Shown: positions 42,101 through 53,071, counted from the first letter of the stretch. The stretch: 64,000 bases of DNA from JBAXPV01 sp037132075 (GCA_037132075.1 JBAXPV010000002.1:124001-188000), one strand, 5' to 3'. Numbers and translations: made by a program. Notes: generated by a model from the sequence alone, not told the origin.

Positions 42101-42464
42101 TGATGTGGCAGAAGAAAGCCAGATTGTTGATGGAAATGGCCAAAGCGAAGCTTACTTAAGTCTTATCATGCCTAAATTAGTTTCAACAGGCAATGCTACT
42201 TCTTTGATCACATTGCCGAATCCAGCTTCGACCCATGCAGTTTGTGTTTATTCAATTAATGCGGATGCTTTTGTCAGGATAAGCCTCTTTGATCCTTTGG
42301 GTAAAGAAATCAAAGTACTGCAAGAATCCAACCAGCTTGAGGGTAATTATAATATTGACCTGAATCTTGCTGATTATGCTTCAGGATTATATTTCCTCAA
42401 GATGGAAGTTCACAATGGCAATGGAACAGCAACAAAAATCGAAAAACTTAGTATTCTAAAATAA
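36165..42464 (+). CDS. Giant T9SS-secreted protein with SprB, PKD-like, dockerin-like and cohesin-like domains
   Basis: The frame opens at 36066, but ATG 36165 gives the signal peptide MKKLFYALILFCFTLSLNSA. Over 2099 residues: eleven tandem SprB-type repeats (about 25-858; core pattern V-x-C-x-G-x-x-x-G-S...GGT.PY.Y.WS...T...L..G.Y.V.V.D), a twelfth at about 1020-1090, about six PKD-like repeats with conserved Cys and T-P-P-W motifs (about 1095-1632), a beta sandwich with two dockerin-like halves (about 1718-1868), a cohesin-like domain (about 1883-2001) and a T9SS type A sorting domain (about 2012-2099). Likely a long surface adhesin, gliding-type. Confidence 0.8.
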   Translation: MKKLFYALILFCFTLSLNSAFSQNILINPVISNVSCNGNNNGDIHISPSGGVTPYIYNWAGPSGFSSSLQNIASLAPGSYNLTVTDFASSTVTATYTVTEPQILNVTGNITNVSCFGFSSGSVDISVNGGTAPFNYYWSSGETTQNLTGKPAGTYSLIVIDFKGCMKVTSYIITEPQLLTVSGVIDSVNCYGGNDGSINLSVNGGTAPFNFGWSNLSITQNINGLSSGIYSVTVTDAHLCSLIKSYHVYQPDSLWISGQLTNISCHGFANGSVDITVHGGTSPDYYSWSNATITQDLFNVVPNTYTVTVSDYHNCTKIKSFIITEPALLAIGGTASDNTCYAAHNGSITTNVSGGTLAYQYLWSNAATTPSLSGLIADSYNLTVTDAHGCIATHGFVINEPAELIAISGSISNVTCPSGSNGQINLSLSGGSNPYSIAWSNLTTLNPLTAITAGNYEVTVTDAGLACSVKNFLVSQPAPFTLNPVAINVSCFGGNNGSVITNITGATPAYTYNWSGPLGFSSTVDDISNLISGNYLLTITDLNSCTKTTNFNITQPNLLTVTGIVTDVACHAATTGSIDITVLGGNPAYNINWSNGAHTEDLIGIGIGTFNVSVTDQLGCTVSSAWTLTQPSGIVVTLDSLKNAICPGGNSGKIYVSVNGGVTPYTYLWSDGSALEDRPTLIAGTYHLTVTDHNFCTLVSTYTITAPADFVITPTLTNIDCHGNANGAINLVITGGTPAYSYLWNNNATSMDITNLTAGTYTITVTDSKACSYTHSYEITQPDVLNIMGNTTNPSCYQFTNGSILTLTSGGTSPFTYHWNDNVTSPNRTGISSGTYHVTVTDYNGCTDIEAFTLINPQIISGNINTPTQNLTCSGNSIIPISFTADYYTALQTSTSWTRDQSMLGGSIQMQGSGVISGSLMNWTPNDITVTFTIIPSANGCEGPSLTASVLVPHGLRDSIVIDSAIKCNGGLAKVSIYPYNGTPPYIGGGTYYLTAGSHVVSISDNAGCMVNEVIQIIEPTALMLTHDAINSNCSYSQEGSILLSTSGGTPPYNWLWNDGSTSESRNNLSPGIYTVTATDANSCSITQAITVNYNYSSPNAELSASTYVCTGNAHTFTLTLTGTPPFAVTYTDGAQFYTINDIQTNVYTFDRNIYGNSIYFLISVQDAHCNAEILNSQAVLVLVYPLPTAEIVSPDPICSGDSAHIKILLTGTAPWTITYSDGSDHTISNILTSPYFLNVTATTTKSYQLSVLADANCYGNNLGNAVTLVVHSRPSASMEGITFTRCYGTSAAIPIHFTGTPPWSFSFTDGVNIYSQGAVMTSPYYFDISPEASATYTLVSVQDAHCPGTVSGQTIVNINPRPVANWNGSLDTVCESNGGTFSINLSGTPPWHISWYDVSQHSANNIMSSPFTFNANPLFSTNFVITALNDVNCPASAVGQTLPVFVDETPTAVLVSHSAMCSSTGGDLKVNLTGVAPWELSWSDGSGSHVETNILATPYYIHVSPLDTTTYFLLTVTDKYCTGTVENNSITVIVHPSPVATVSGLSPEMKACQGTAIQITPNFAVGTPAYSMLFLDANMNDLVYNNLHQGDVVTFNPPVIPNDYSYKLVSITDSNGCFINFNMPFNLKVNATPIVDAGPDVSLNLGDSIALQGSYISSTVPTSILWSPASYLSNANNLHPYAKPIATTLYSLFVTDSNGCQGVDQVEVTMIIEQAVFGYVKYDNAVKTPLSGINVILLNSLGVHLDSTMTNSTGYYELTGITNGNYSLLLKTDRPWMLQNATDALLILKHFVQIAPLTGVRLKAANVDGQGPANSTDALLVAKRFTGQVTSFNIGNWVFETVNFSIPSTVYQHNIKGLCSGDVNGSSIPSAKIASQLNLEQSNELAIEPGKLFTIPVRINKTISLGAASLILYFPAEKLDISEVTMPSSGESPVYNITNNELRLAWFSLSPANLIENDILFNISARLKHNCTAESVHFDVAEESQIVDGNGQSEAYLSLIMPKLVSTGNATSLITLPNPASTHAVCVYSINADAFVRISLFDPLGKEIKVLQESNQLEGNYNIDLNLADYASGLYFLKMEVHNGNGTATKIEKLSILK

Positions 42465-42482
42465 GTATTCAAAATTTAGATG

Positions 42483-42521
42483 ATAAAGGGGTGATTCGGC
42501 AACGTTCACCCCTTTATTTTT
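42483..42521 (+). terminator. Terminator of the giant protein gene
   Basis: ATAAAGGGGTGA pairs with TCACCCCTTTAT around a 12-nt loop, followed by TTTTT. Confidence 0.85.
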
Positions 42522-42540
42522 AAAGAATAATAAAATGTAC

Positions 42541-42571
42541 TTGCATTAGACATAATCTTGTTATACTTTTG
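42541..42571 (+). promoter_or_regulatory. Promoter of rpsU
   Basis: TTG at 42541-42543, 20 bases, then TACTTTTG at 42564-42571, a full match to the TTG/TAnnTTTG consensus. The gene starts 47 bp downstream. Confidence 0.65.
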
Positions 42572-42617
42572 CAGCCCAAAAACCGTCTATTTATTCATTA
42601 AGCAAGACAGCATTAAT

Positions 42618-42815
42618 ATGATTATTGTTCCAGTTAAAGAAGGTGAGAACATCGACAGAGCTCTGAAGAGACTCAAACGTAAATTTGAAAAAACCGGTGT
42701 TGTAAAGGAATTGAGAGAAAGGCAAAAATTCACCAAGCCTTCTGTAAAACGGAGAGAAGCCGTCAACAAAGCCATTTACGTTCAGCAACTTCATACTGAC
42801 GCTGACAATAGCTAA
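42618..42815 (+). CDS. rpsU: 30S ribosomal protein S21
   Basis: The start is the ATG at 42618 (MIIVPVKEGENIDRALKRLK), not the upstream in-frame ATG, which lies next to the promoter. 65 residues, with the family's basic middle (RKFEKTGVVKELRERQKFTKPSVKRR). Part of the small ribosomal subunit near the anti-Shine-Dalgarno region. A following gene for a Xer recombinase and hpf is common in this phylum. Confidence 0.95.
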   Translation: MIIVPVKEGENIDRALKRLKRKFEKTGVVKELRERQKFTKPSVKRREAVNKAIYVQQLHTDADNS

Positions 42816-42921
42816 TTAGCCCATTTCCTGTTTCCTATTTGAAAATATTTTGAAGAAATTTAGGTTTCTTCAAAATATTTTCTTATTTTTATACCCTTAG
42901 TAGTTAATTATCCACTACTCA

Positions 42922-43815
42922 ATGACTCAACAGGACCGTTTTTTTCAGCATTTACAATTTGAGAAGCGCTACTCCCCATACACTATAACGTCCTATAAAT
43001 CTGATCTTAAACAATTTAGTGAATTTCTCTTGCGAGAATTTGAATTAATCGACTTGAGCGATGCTGATGGGGCAATGATTCGATCCTGGTTGGTTTTCCT
43101 AATAAATTCAGGTTTGAGTACCCGGACGGTTAATCGCAAACTAAGTTCCTTGAAGAGTTTTTATCATTTTCTAATGAGGGAAGGTCGGATATTGAATTCT
43201 CCTTTAGTAAAAGTGTCAGCTCCGAAAACTTCAAAAAGGTTGCCTGTTTTTGTTGATGAAGAAAACATGCTTAAGTTATTTGATGTGACTCTGGAGAAGA
43301 AAAACTACGATGACTATCGCAATGCCATGATTCTGGAGGTTTTTTATGCCACAGGGATGCGATTATCTGAGTTGATAGGCCTGAAAGAGCAAGACCTGGA
43401 TTTGCACAACTGCACACTACGCGTTTTAGGTAAAAGGAACAAAGAACGGATCATCCCGTTTGGGCAACATTTGCTTAAAGCGTTAAAAGAATACGTATTT
43501 TATAAACAAAGTACTATTTTCCTTGTTGAAGATGCAAAGACTTTTCTCTTTGTCACTAAAGAAGGGAAAAAATTATATCCACGGCTTGTTTACAGGATCA
43601 TAAATGCCTATCTTGAACAGCTAACTAAAATTGACAAAAAAAGTCCGCATGTTTTACGGCATACATTTGCCACACATATGTTAAACAGAGGTGCCAGTTT
43701 AAACGGAATCAAAGAGATCCTGGGTCATGCAAATCTATCGGCTACCCAGGTTTACACCCATAATAGTATAGATAAATTAATGAAGATTTACCAGCAAGCC
43801 CACCCAAAGGCTTAA
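42922..43815 (+). CDS. Tyrosine recombinase XerC/XerD
   Basis: 297 residues, the usual Xer length. N-terminal SAM-like domain (about 1-90) and catalytic domain. Catalytic residues: Arg in YATGMRLSELIGL, Lys in VLGKRNKERIIPF, His-x-x-Arg in HVLRHTFATHML, His in LGHANLS and Tyr in TQVYTHN. It resolves chromosome dimers at dif. C versus D cannot be assigned from sequence alone. Located next to rpsU and hpf, a conserved Bacteroidota neighbourhood, so this is the host enzyme and not an integrase of an element. Confidence 0.9.
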   Translation: MTQQDRFFQHLQFEKRYSPYTITSYKSDLKQFSEFLLREFELIDLSDADGAMIRSWLVFLINSGLSTRTVNRKLSSLKSFYHFLMREGRILNSPLVKVSAPKTSKRLPVFVDEENMLKLFDVTLEKKNYDDYRNAMILEVFYATGMRLSELIGLKEQDLDLHNCTLRVLGKRNKERIIPFGQHLLKALKEYVFYKQSTIFLVEDAKTFLFVTKEGKKLYPRLVYRIINAYLEQLTKIDKKSPHVLRHTFATHMLNRGASLNGIKEILGHANLSATQVYTHNSIDKLMKIYQQAHPKA

Positions 43816-43828
43816 AAAAGGAGGAAAA

Positions 43829-44128
43829 ATGAAGGTAAACATCACATCCGTAAAATTTAAAACGGATAAAAAACTAGATGACTACATCAGCGACAAAGTA
43901 GAAAAATTACACACATTTTTCGAAGGCGCGATCAGCACAGAGGTAACCTTACGCCTTGACAACAACGAGAAGGTAAAAGACAAGGTAGTGGAGATCAGAA
44001 TTTTAGTAAAAGGGAACGATCTTTTTGCAAAAAAGGAAAGTAAATCTTTTGAAGAATCCACTGACCAGGCAGTTGAAGCATTGCGTAAGCAATTAAGCAA
44101 ATACAAAGAAAAAATAAAGGGTATTTGA
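43829..44128 (+). CDS. hpf: Ribosome hibernation-promoting factor, short form
   Basis: 99 residues of the RaiA/HPF fold (beta-alpha-beta-beta-beta-alpha): KVNITSVKFKTDKKLDDYISDKVEKL, then a strand pair (EVTLRLDN; VVEIRILVKG) and a Lys-rich C-terminal helix (EALRKQLSKYKEKIKGI). It lacks the dimerisation domain of long HPF. It binds the decoding site of idle ribosomes. Lies 13 bp after the Xer gene, behind a GGAGG-type ribosome site, rare in this phylum. Confidence 0.9.
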   Translation: MKVNITSVKFKTDKKLDDYISDKVEKLHTFFEGAISTEVTLRLDNNEKVKDKVVEIRILVKGNDLFAKKESKSFEESTDQAVEALRKQLSKYKEKIKGI

Positions 44129-44146
44129 TTTTTTTTTAATCTTTTC

Positions 44147-44176
44147 TTGTTTTAAAAGATTTACTTAGTATCTTTG
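44147..44176 (+). promoter_or_regulatory. Promoter of the tRNA-tuf cluster
   Basis: TTG at 44147-44149, 19 bases, TATCTTTG at 44169-44176: a consensus promoter. Its -7 box ends on the first base of the following terminator hairpin. Confidence 0.7.
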
Positions 44177-44211
44177 CAGTCCTTTTCCGAAAAAAGGGCT
44201 GCTTTTTTTTC
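44176..44211 (+). terminator. Terminator behind hpf, overlapping a promoter
   Basis: GCAGTCCTTTT (44176-44186) pairs with AAAAGGGCTGC (44192-44202, one G-T pair), followed by eight T residues. It stops transcripts coming from hpf. Transcripts starting at the overlapping promoter lack most of the 5' arm and escape it. Confidence 0.75.
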
Positions 44212-44258
44212 TAGTAGCCTAGTAATTAAGGTCCAAGGGTGTTAAAAGACATAAAAAA

Positions 44259-44332
44259 GCCGATGTAGCTCAGCTGGCCAGAGCAGCTGATTTGTAATCA
44301 GCTGGTCGGCGGTTCGAATCCGTCCATCGGCT
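44259..44332 (+). tRNA. tRNA-Thr (TGT)
   Basis: Acceptor GCCGATG/CATCGGC, D stem GCTC/GAGC, anticodon stem GCTGA/TCAGC with loop TTTGTAA (anticodon TGT). First of four tRNAs in front of tuf. Confidence 0.95.
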
Positions 44333-44358
44333 CACGTTCTTAACATGATTAAATTGTC

Positions 44359-44440
44359 GGGGAGATTCCAGAGCGGTTAAATGGGGCAGACTGTAAATCT
44401 GTTGGCGTAGCCTTCGGAGGTTCGAATCCTCCTCTCCCCA
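44359..44440 (+). tRNA. tRNA-Tyr (GTA)
   Basis: Acceptor GGGGAGA/TCTCCCC, anticodon loop CTGTAAA (anticodon GTA) in stem CAGA/TCTG, and the long variable arm expected for tRNA-Tyr. 82 nt. Confidence 0.95.
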
Positions 44441-44509
44441 CAATAAATCAGCGCGAGTAATGAGAGCGAAAGCGATCGTGCTCAATACTCACTCTCGCTC
44501 TGACCTTTT

Positions 44510-44582
44510 GCGGAAGTAGCTCATTTGGTAGAGCGACAGCCTTCCAAGCTGTAGGTGGCCGGTTCGAGCCCGGTTTTCCGCT
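44510..44582 (+). tRNA. tRNA-Gly (TCC)
   Basis: Acceptor GCGGAAG/TTTCCGC, anticodon stem ACAGC/GCTGT with loop CTTCCAA (anticodon TCC). Confidence 0.95.
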
Positions 44583-44591
44583 CGACGATTA

Positions 44592-44664
44592 GCCGATGTA
44601 GCTCACTTGGTAGAGCGCGTCCTTGGTAAGGACGAGGTAAGGGGTTCAAATCCCCTCATTGGCT
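44592..44664 (+). tRNA. tRNA-Thr (GGT)
   Basis: Acceptor GCCGATG/CATTGGC (with a G-T pair), anticodon stem CGTCC/GGACG with loop TTGGTAA (anticodon GGT). The order Thr-Tyr-Gly-Thr-tuf is a classical conserved cluster. Confidence 0.95.
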
Positions 44665-44718
44665 CAAATATTAAACTGTAGAATCAAACCTGTTATTAAA
44701 CACTAACTTTTAGTTAAT

Positions 44719-45906
44719 ATGGCTAAAGAACAATTCGTCCGCTCAAAACCTCACGTTAATGTCGGAACGATCGGTCACATCGACCATGGCAAAACTACCT
44801 TAACTGCTGCAATTACCCTTACTCTTGCAAAGAAGGGCTGGTCAGAGTTCAGGTCATTTGACTCAATTGACAATGCTCCTGAAGAAAGAGAAAGGGGTAT
44901 TACCATTAACACTGCTCACATCGAGTATCAGACCGCGAACAGGCATTATGCCCACGTTGACTGTCCTGGACACGCTGACTATATCAAGAATATGGTTACT
45001 GGTGCTGCCCAAATGGATGGTGCAATCATCGTGGTTGCTGCAACTGACGGCCCAATGCCCCAGACTCGCGAGCATATCCTTCTAGCACGCCAGGTAGGTG
45101 TGCCTAAACTTGTTGTATTTATGAACAAGGTTGACCTTGTTGATGACGAAGAACTTCTCGAACTCGTTGAGATGGAAATTAGGGATCTCCTTACTTTCTA
45201 TGGCTTCGATGGCGAATCAGCTCCGGTTATCAGAGGTTCTGCTCTTGGCGGATTGAATGAAGATCCAAAATGGGTACCAGCTATTCTCGAACTCATGGAA
45301 GCTGTTGACACTTACATTCCATTACCTGTACGTGCAGTAGATAAAGATTTCCTCATGCCAGTTGAAGACGTATTCTCTATTACCGGCCGTGGTACTGTTG
45401 CTACCGGCAGGATCGAGACCGGTGTTATTAAAACCGGTGACCCTGTTGACATCATTGGTATGGGTGCTGAGAAACTTAAGAGCGTTGTTACTGGAGTTGA
45501 AATGTTCCGTAAGATCCTTGACCGTGGAGAAGCTGGTGACAATGCTGGTCTTCTGCTCAGAGGTGTTGACAAAGATGCTATCCGTCGTGGTATGGTTATT
45601 TGTAAACCAGGTGCAGTTACTCCTCACCGTCACTTCAAAGCAGAGGTTTATATCCTGAAAAAAGAAGAAGGTGGTCGTCATACCCCATTCCACAATAAAT
45701 ATCGTCCTCAGTTCTACTTCCGTACAACTGACGTTACCGGAGAAATTTCATTACCCGCAGGTGTTGAAATGGTCATGCCAGGTGATAACCTCACCATCGA
45801 AGTGAACCTCCTCTCCGATATCGCTATCAACTTAAATCTCCGTTTCGCTATCCGCGAAGGTGGTCGTACAGTTGGTGCAGGTCAGGTTACTGAGATTCTG
45901 GACTAA
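44719..45906 (+). CDS. tuf: Translation elongation factor Tu
   Basis: 395 residues. G1 GHIDHGKTT, G2 region RGITINTAHIEY, G3 DCPGHADY, G4 NKVD, then domains II and III ending in RFAIREGGRTVGAGQVTEIL. It delivers aminoacyl-tRNA to the ribosome. Preceded by four tRNAs and followed by tRNA-Trp, secE and nusG. Confidence 0.98.
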   Translation: MAKEQFVRSKPHVNVGTIGHIDHGKTTLTAAITLTLAKKGWSEFRSFDSIDNAPEERERGITINTAHIEYQTANRHYAHVDCPGHADYIKNMVTGAAQMDGAIIVVAATDGPMPQTREHILLARQVGVPKLVVFMNKVDLVDDEELLELVEMEIRDLLTFYGFDGESAPVIRGSALGGLNEDPKWVPAILELMEAVDTYIPLPVRAVDKDFLMPVEDVFSITGRGTVATGRIETGVIKTGDPVDIIGMGAEKLKSVVTGVEMFRKILDRGEAGDNAGLLLRGVDKDAIRRGMVICKPGAVTPHRHFKAEVYILKKEEGGRHTPFHNKYRPQFYFRTTDVTGEISLPAGVEMVMPGDNLTIEVNLLSDIAINLNLRFAIREGGRTVGAGQVTEILD

Positions 45907-45932
45907 GGTTCGATATATAGATTTTTTCAGAT

Positions 45933-45967
45933 AAAGGTATTCCGTCGAAAGACGGGATGCCTTTGTC
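45933..45967 (+). terminator. Hairpin behind tuf
   Basis: AAAGGTATTCCGTC pairs with GACGGGATGCCTTT around GAAA; only a short T-rich tail follows. It may be a partial terminator between tuf and the tRNA-Trp/secE transcript. Confidence 0.6.
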
Positions 45968-45999
45968 TGCATAAACAAAAAAACATTAAAAATGAATTA

Positions 46000-46072
46000 A
46001 CGGGTGTAGCTCAATTGGTAGAGTGGCGGTCTCCAAAACCGTAGGCTGTGGGTTCGAGTCCTACCTCCCGTG
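46000..46072 (+). tRNA. tRNA-Trp (CCA)
   Basis: Acceptor ACGGGTG/CTCCCGT, anticodon stem GCGGT/ACCGT with loop CTCCAAA (anticodon CCA). It lies 18 bp before secE. Confidence 0.95.
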
Positions 46073-46089
46073 CAAAACATTTAGATTAT

Positions 46090-46290
46090 ATGACCTTTAC
46101 AGAAAAAGTTAAACAGTACTTCACCGAAAGCTATGATGAATTGATGCACAAAGTATCATGGCCAACCTGGAGTGAATTGCAAAATAGTGCGATCGTCGTT
46201 TCAATTGCTTCCCTCTTGATCGCCGTTATCGTATACCTGATGGATATTTCCTTCAGCTCACTACTAAAGCAGTTCTATAACCTTTTTTAA
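46090..46290 (+). CDS. secE: Preprotein translocase subunit SecE
   Basis: 66 residues from ATG 46090; the longer frame runs through the tRNA and is not used. It has the amphipathic helix with the conserved KVSWPTWSEL and one membrane segment (AIVVSIASLLIAVIVYLM). Forms SecYEG. Single-TM form is usual outside enterobacteria. Confidence 0.95.
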   Translation: MTFTEKVKQYFTESYDELMHKVSWPTWSELQNSAIVVSIASLLIAVIVYLMDISFSSLLKQFYNLF

Positions 46291-46360
46291 GGTATAGCTT
46301 CCCAGACTAATCTAAATTGTTGGTTAATTGTAAAAACCATTTCAGAAGAGTTCCTTCGGT

Positions 46361-46903
46361 ATGAGTGATCAGGTGAAAAAGTGGTATGTGATCCGGGCGA
46401 TCAGCGGTAGTGAGAAAAAGGTAAAACAATACCTTGAGAATGAAATCAATCGATTAGGTTTGAAAGATTACATCTCACAAGTACTGATCCCAACTGAGAA
46501 GATCTATCAGATCCGGAATGGCAAGAAAGTCAGTAAGGAAAGAAATTTCTTTCCAGGTTATATTCTGATTGAAGCCACTTTGGTGGGTGAGGTTCCTCAC
46601 ATCATCAAAGGTATTCCGGGTGTATTGGGTTTCCTTGGGACAAAAGGAGAAGCACATCCCCTGCGACCATCCGAAGTAAATCGTATTCTAGGAAAGGTGG
46701 ATGAACTGTCAGAAAGAGGAGAAGAAATGACCGTTCCTTATATCGTTGGTGAAACAGTTACAGTCATCGACGGTCCCTTCAACAGCTTTTCAGGTGTGAT
46801 CGAAGAGATCAATGAAGAGAAAAAGAAGTTAAAGGTTATGGTAAAAATCTTCGGACGCAAAACCCCGCTTGAATTAGGGTTTATGCAGGTAGAGAAAGAA
46901 TAA
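46361..46903 (+). CDS. nusG: Transcription antitermination factor NusG
   Basis: 180 residues. NGN domain with KWYVIRAISGSEKKVKQYLE and NFFPGYILIEA, then a KOW domain (GETVTVIDGPFNSFSGVIEEI). Couples RNA polymerase to ribosomes and modulates pausing. Lies in the conserved secE-nusG-rplK order. Confidence 0.96.
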   Translation: MSDQVKKWYVIRAISGSEKKVKQYLENEINRLGLKDYISQVLIPTEKIYQIRNGKKVSKERNFFPGYILIEATLVGEVPHIIKGIPGVLGFLGTKGEAHPLRPSEVNRILGKVDELSERGEEMTVPYIVGETVTVIDGPFNSFSGVIEEINEEKKKLKVMVKIFGRKTPLELGFMQVEKE

Positions 46904-46954
46904 AACAGCTTACAATTAATATTAATTAATCACCACTAACAAGCTAACCAAATT

Positions 46955-47398
46955 ATGGCAAAAGAAGTAGCTGGATTGATCAAACTACAGATCAAAGGTG
47001 GCGCAGCAAACCCCTCACCACCCGTAGGACCTGCATTAGGTGCTAAAGGTGTGAACATTATGGAGTTCTGTAAACAGTTTAATGCACGTACTCAAGAGTC
47101 GGCCGGAAAAATTATCCCGGTAATTATTACTGTTTATAAAGATAAGTCTTTTGATTTTGTCACAAAGACACCTCCTGTACCTGTTCAGTTGATGGAAGCT
47201 GCGGCATTAAAGAAAGGTTCTCCCGAACCTAACCGTAACAAAGTGGCCTCTGTAACCTGGGAACAGGTGACAGTTATAGCCGAGGCAAAAATGGTTGACT
47301 TAAACTGTTTTACCCTCGACTCCGCCATAAACATGGTAGCCGGGACAGCTCGTAGCATGGGTATCACCGTCAATGGGACACGTCCCTCCGGCGAATAG
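46955..47398 (+). CDS. rplK: 50S ribosomal protein L11
   Basis: 147 residues with the family phrases IKLQIKGGAANPSPPVGPALG and GVNIMEFCKQFNA, and a C-terminal rRNA-binding domain (GTARSMGITVNG). Part of the GTPase-associated centre. Confidence 0.97.
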   Translation: MAKEVAGLIKLQIKGGAANPSPPVGPALGAKGVNIMEFCKQFNARTQESAGKIIPVIITVYKDKSFDFVTKTPPVPVQLMEAAALKKGSPEPNRNKVASVTWEQVTVIAEAKMVDLNCFTLDSAINMVAGTARSMGITVNGTRPSGE

Positions 47399-47455
47399 TA
47401 ATCATGTTCTGCACAATCGTCCTGAACCTTTGTCAGACTTATAAATCCGAAGCAA

Positions 47456-48148
47456 ATGGCAAAACTAAGTAAGAACAGAAAAATAGCCCTGGCCAAATTC
47501 GACAGAAATGCCTCATTTAACTTAACTGAGGCCGTTAAAGTGATGAAAGACATCACCAAAGCGAAATTCGACTCTTCTGTTGATATGGATGTCAGACTGG
47601 GTGTTGACCCCAGAAAGGCAAACCAAATGGTCCGTGGTACCGTAACCCTTCCTCATGGAACCGGTAAAGTACTCAGGGTGCTTGTGCTTTGTACCCCTGA
47701 TAAAGAGGAAGAAGCAAAAGCAGCAGGTGCTGATTTCGTGGGCCTGGATGACTATATCCAGAAAATCAAGGAAGGCTGGACCGATGTGGACGTGGTAATC
47801 ACCATGCCCAGCGTAATGCCTAAAGTAGGTGCCCTGGGTAAAATCCTAGGCCCCAGAGGCCTTATGCCAAACCCGAAAACTGGTACTGTTACCATGGATG
47901 TAGGGAAAGCTGTCCTTGAGGTAAAAGCCGGTAAAATCGATTTCAAAGTGGATAAATTCGGTATCATTCATACCTCCGTGGCAAAAGTTTCTTTTACAGA
48001 TGACAAAATCATCGAAAATGCAAGAGAACTGCTGTCAACCATTATGAAACTCAAACCGTCCGCTGCAAAAGGAACTTATGTAAAAAGTATCTTTTTGTCA
48101 AGCACCATGAGCCCGGGAATCCGTATCGAACAAAAATCAATTATCTAA
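47456..48148 (+). CDS. rplA: 50S ribosomal protein L1
   Basis: 230 residues. KFDSSVDMDVRLGVDPRKANQM and GRILGPRGLMPNPKTGTVT-type region (here KILGPRGLMPNPKTG) identify L1. Forms the L1 stalk and in many bacteria represses its own operon. Confidence 0.97.
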   Translation: MAKLSKNRKIALAKFDRNASFNLTEAVKVMKDITKAKFDSSVDMDVRLGVDPRKANQMVRGTVTLPHGTGKVLRVLVLCTPDKEEEAKAAGADFVGLDDYIQKIKEGWTDVDVVITMPSVMPKVGALGKILGPRGLMPNPKTGTVTMDVGKAVLEVKAGKIDFKVDKFGIIHTSVAKVSFTDDKIIENARELLSTIMKLKPSAAKGTYVKSIFLSSTMSPGIRIEQKSII

Positions 48149-48177
48149 CCACCCTAACAGGTAAACGGTAACCCTTT

Positions 48178-48699
48178 ATGAAAAAAAGAGAGAAAGACCA
48201 ACTTATCGATACATTGGCGGGAGAATTGAAGCAGGCCAATTACCTTTATATTACAGATATTTCTGACCTGACAGTTGCAAATAGTAATAAACTGAGAAGA
48301 CTGTGCTTCAAAAGAAACGTCCAATTACGCGTCGTTAAGAACACCCTGTTAAGGAAAGCAATGGAACGGTCTGAAAAAGACTTTTCTGAGCTTTATGGTG
48401 TCCTAAAAGGTGCTAGTTCCGTTATGTTCGCAGATTCAAGCAAACTTCCTGCACAACTTATTAAAGAGTTCAGGAAAACAAGTCCCAAACCTATTTTAAA
48501 AGGGGCTTACATACTAGAATCTGTTTACCTTGGAGATAACATGCTGGATACATTATTAGCCCTCAAATCAAAGAATGAATTGATCGCTGATGTTATCCTT
48601 GCATTACAAACTCCTGCGAAAAACGTTATTGGCGCCCTTCAATCAGGAGGCCAAATCCTTTCCGGTGTTCTAAAAACACTTTCGGAAAAACCCGAATAA
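48178..48699 (+). CDS. rplJ: 50S ribosomal protein L10
   Basis: 173 residues: N-terminal rRNA-binding domain (KLRRLCFKRNVQLRVVKNTL) and a C-terminal helix that binds L7/L12 dimers (NVIGALQSGGQILSGVLKTL). Anchors the ribosomal stalk. Confidence 0.96.
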   Translation: MKKREKDQLIDTLAGELKQANYLYITDISDLTVANSNKLRRLCFKRNVQLRVVKNTLLRKAMERSEKDFSELYGVLKGASSVMFADSSKLPAQLIKEFRKTSPKPILKGAYILESVYLGDNMLDTLLALKSKNELIADVILALQTPAKNVIGALQSGGQILSGVLKTLSEKPE

Positions 48700-48752
48700 T
48701 TCAATCAAAAAAGAAAATCAATTACATTAATAACATTAAAAAATAACACAAC

Positions 48753-49130
48753 ATGGCAGACTTAAAAGCTTTTGCTGAACAGTTGGTTAACCTTACCGTT
48801 AAGGAAGTTAACGAGTTAGCTGCAATCCTGAAAGACGAATATGGTATCGAGCCGGCAGCCGCCGCTCCAGCAATGATGATGGCTGGTCCGGCTGATGCAG
48901 CTCCCGCAGTTGAAGAAAAAACTTCTTTCGACGTTATCCTTAAAGCTGCTGGTGCTCAAAAACTAGCAGTTGTTAAACTGGTTAAAGAACTAACCAGCCT
49001 TGGACTAAAGGAAGCTAAGGAACTTGTAGATGCTGCTCCAAAACCTATCAAGGAAGGTGTTTCTAAAGACGAAGCTGAAGCACTCAGAAAATCCCTGGAA
49101 GAAGCAGGCGCAGAGGTTGAAGTTAAATAA
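48753..49130 (+). CDS. rplL: 50S ribosomal protein L7/L12
   Basis: 125 residues: N-terminal dimerisation domain, Ala/Met-rich hinge (AAAAPAMMMAGPADAAPA) and C-terminal factor-binding domain (EKTSFDVILKAAGAQKLAVV). Followed by a strong hairpin before rpoB. Confidence 0.97.
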   Translation: MADLKAFAEQLVNLTVKEVNELAAILKDEYGIEPAAAAPAMMMAGPADAAPAVEEKTSFDVILKAAGAQKLAVVKLVKELTSLGLKEAKELVDAAPKPIKEGVSKDEAEALRKSLEEAGAEVEVK

Positions 49131-49149
49131 GGGTAGTTCCTTATTCCCC

Positions 49150-49197
49150 AATAAGTTACGGGCATTCCGTCTATCGACAGAAGGCCTGTAACTTATT
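49150..49197 (+). terminator. Hairpin between rplL and rpoB (attenuator-like)
   Basis: AATAAGTTAC (49150-49159) pairs with GTAACTTATT (49188-49197), and the stem continues inwards past a few mismatches to CCGTC/GACAG. It has no long T tract. Its place matches the rplL-rpoB attenuators known from other bacteria that reduce polymerase relative to ribosomal protein expression. Confidence 0.6.
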
Positions 49198-49261
49198 GCT
49201 ATTTAACTAAATTGAATCTTTCGAATACGCCTAATGTCTACGAACCTTAAAACTTAAAGCC

Positions 49262-53071
<3,810 letters not shown>

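Noticed and set aside
42922..43815. Second tyrosine recombinase as a sign of another mobile element
   Set aside because: Length, motifs and the rpsU-xer-hpf neighbourhood identify the host Xer recombinase.
46048..46089. N-terminal extension of SecE
   Set aside because: The extra codons lie within tRNA-Trp and its 3' flank. ATG 46090 gives the normal SecE length.
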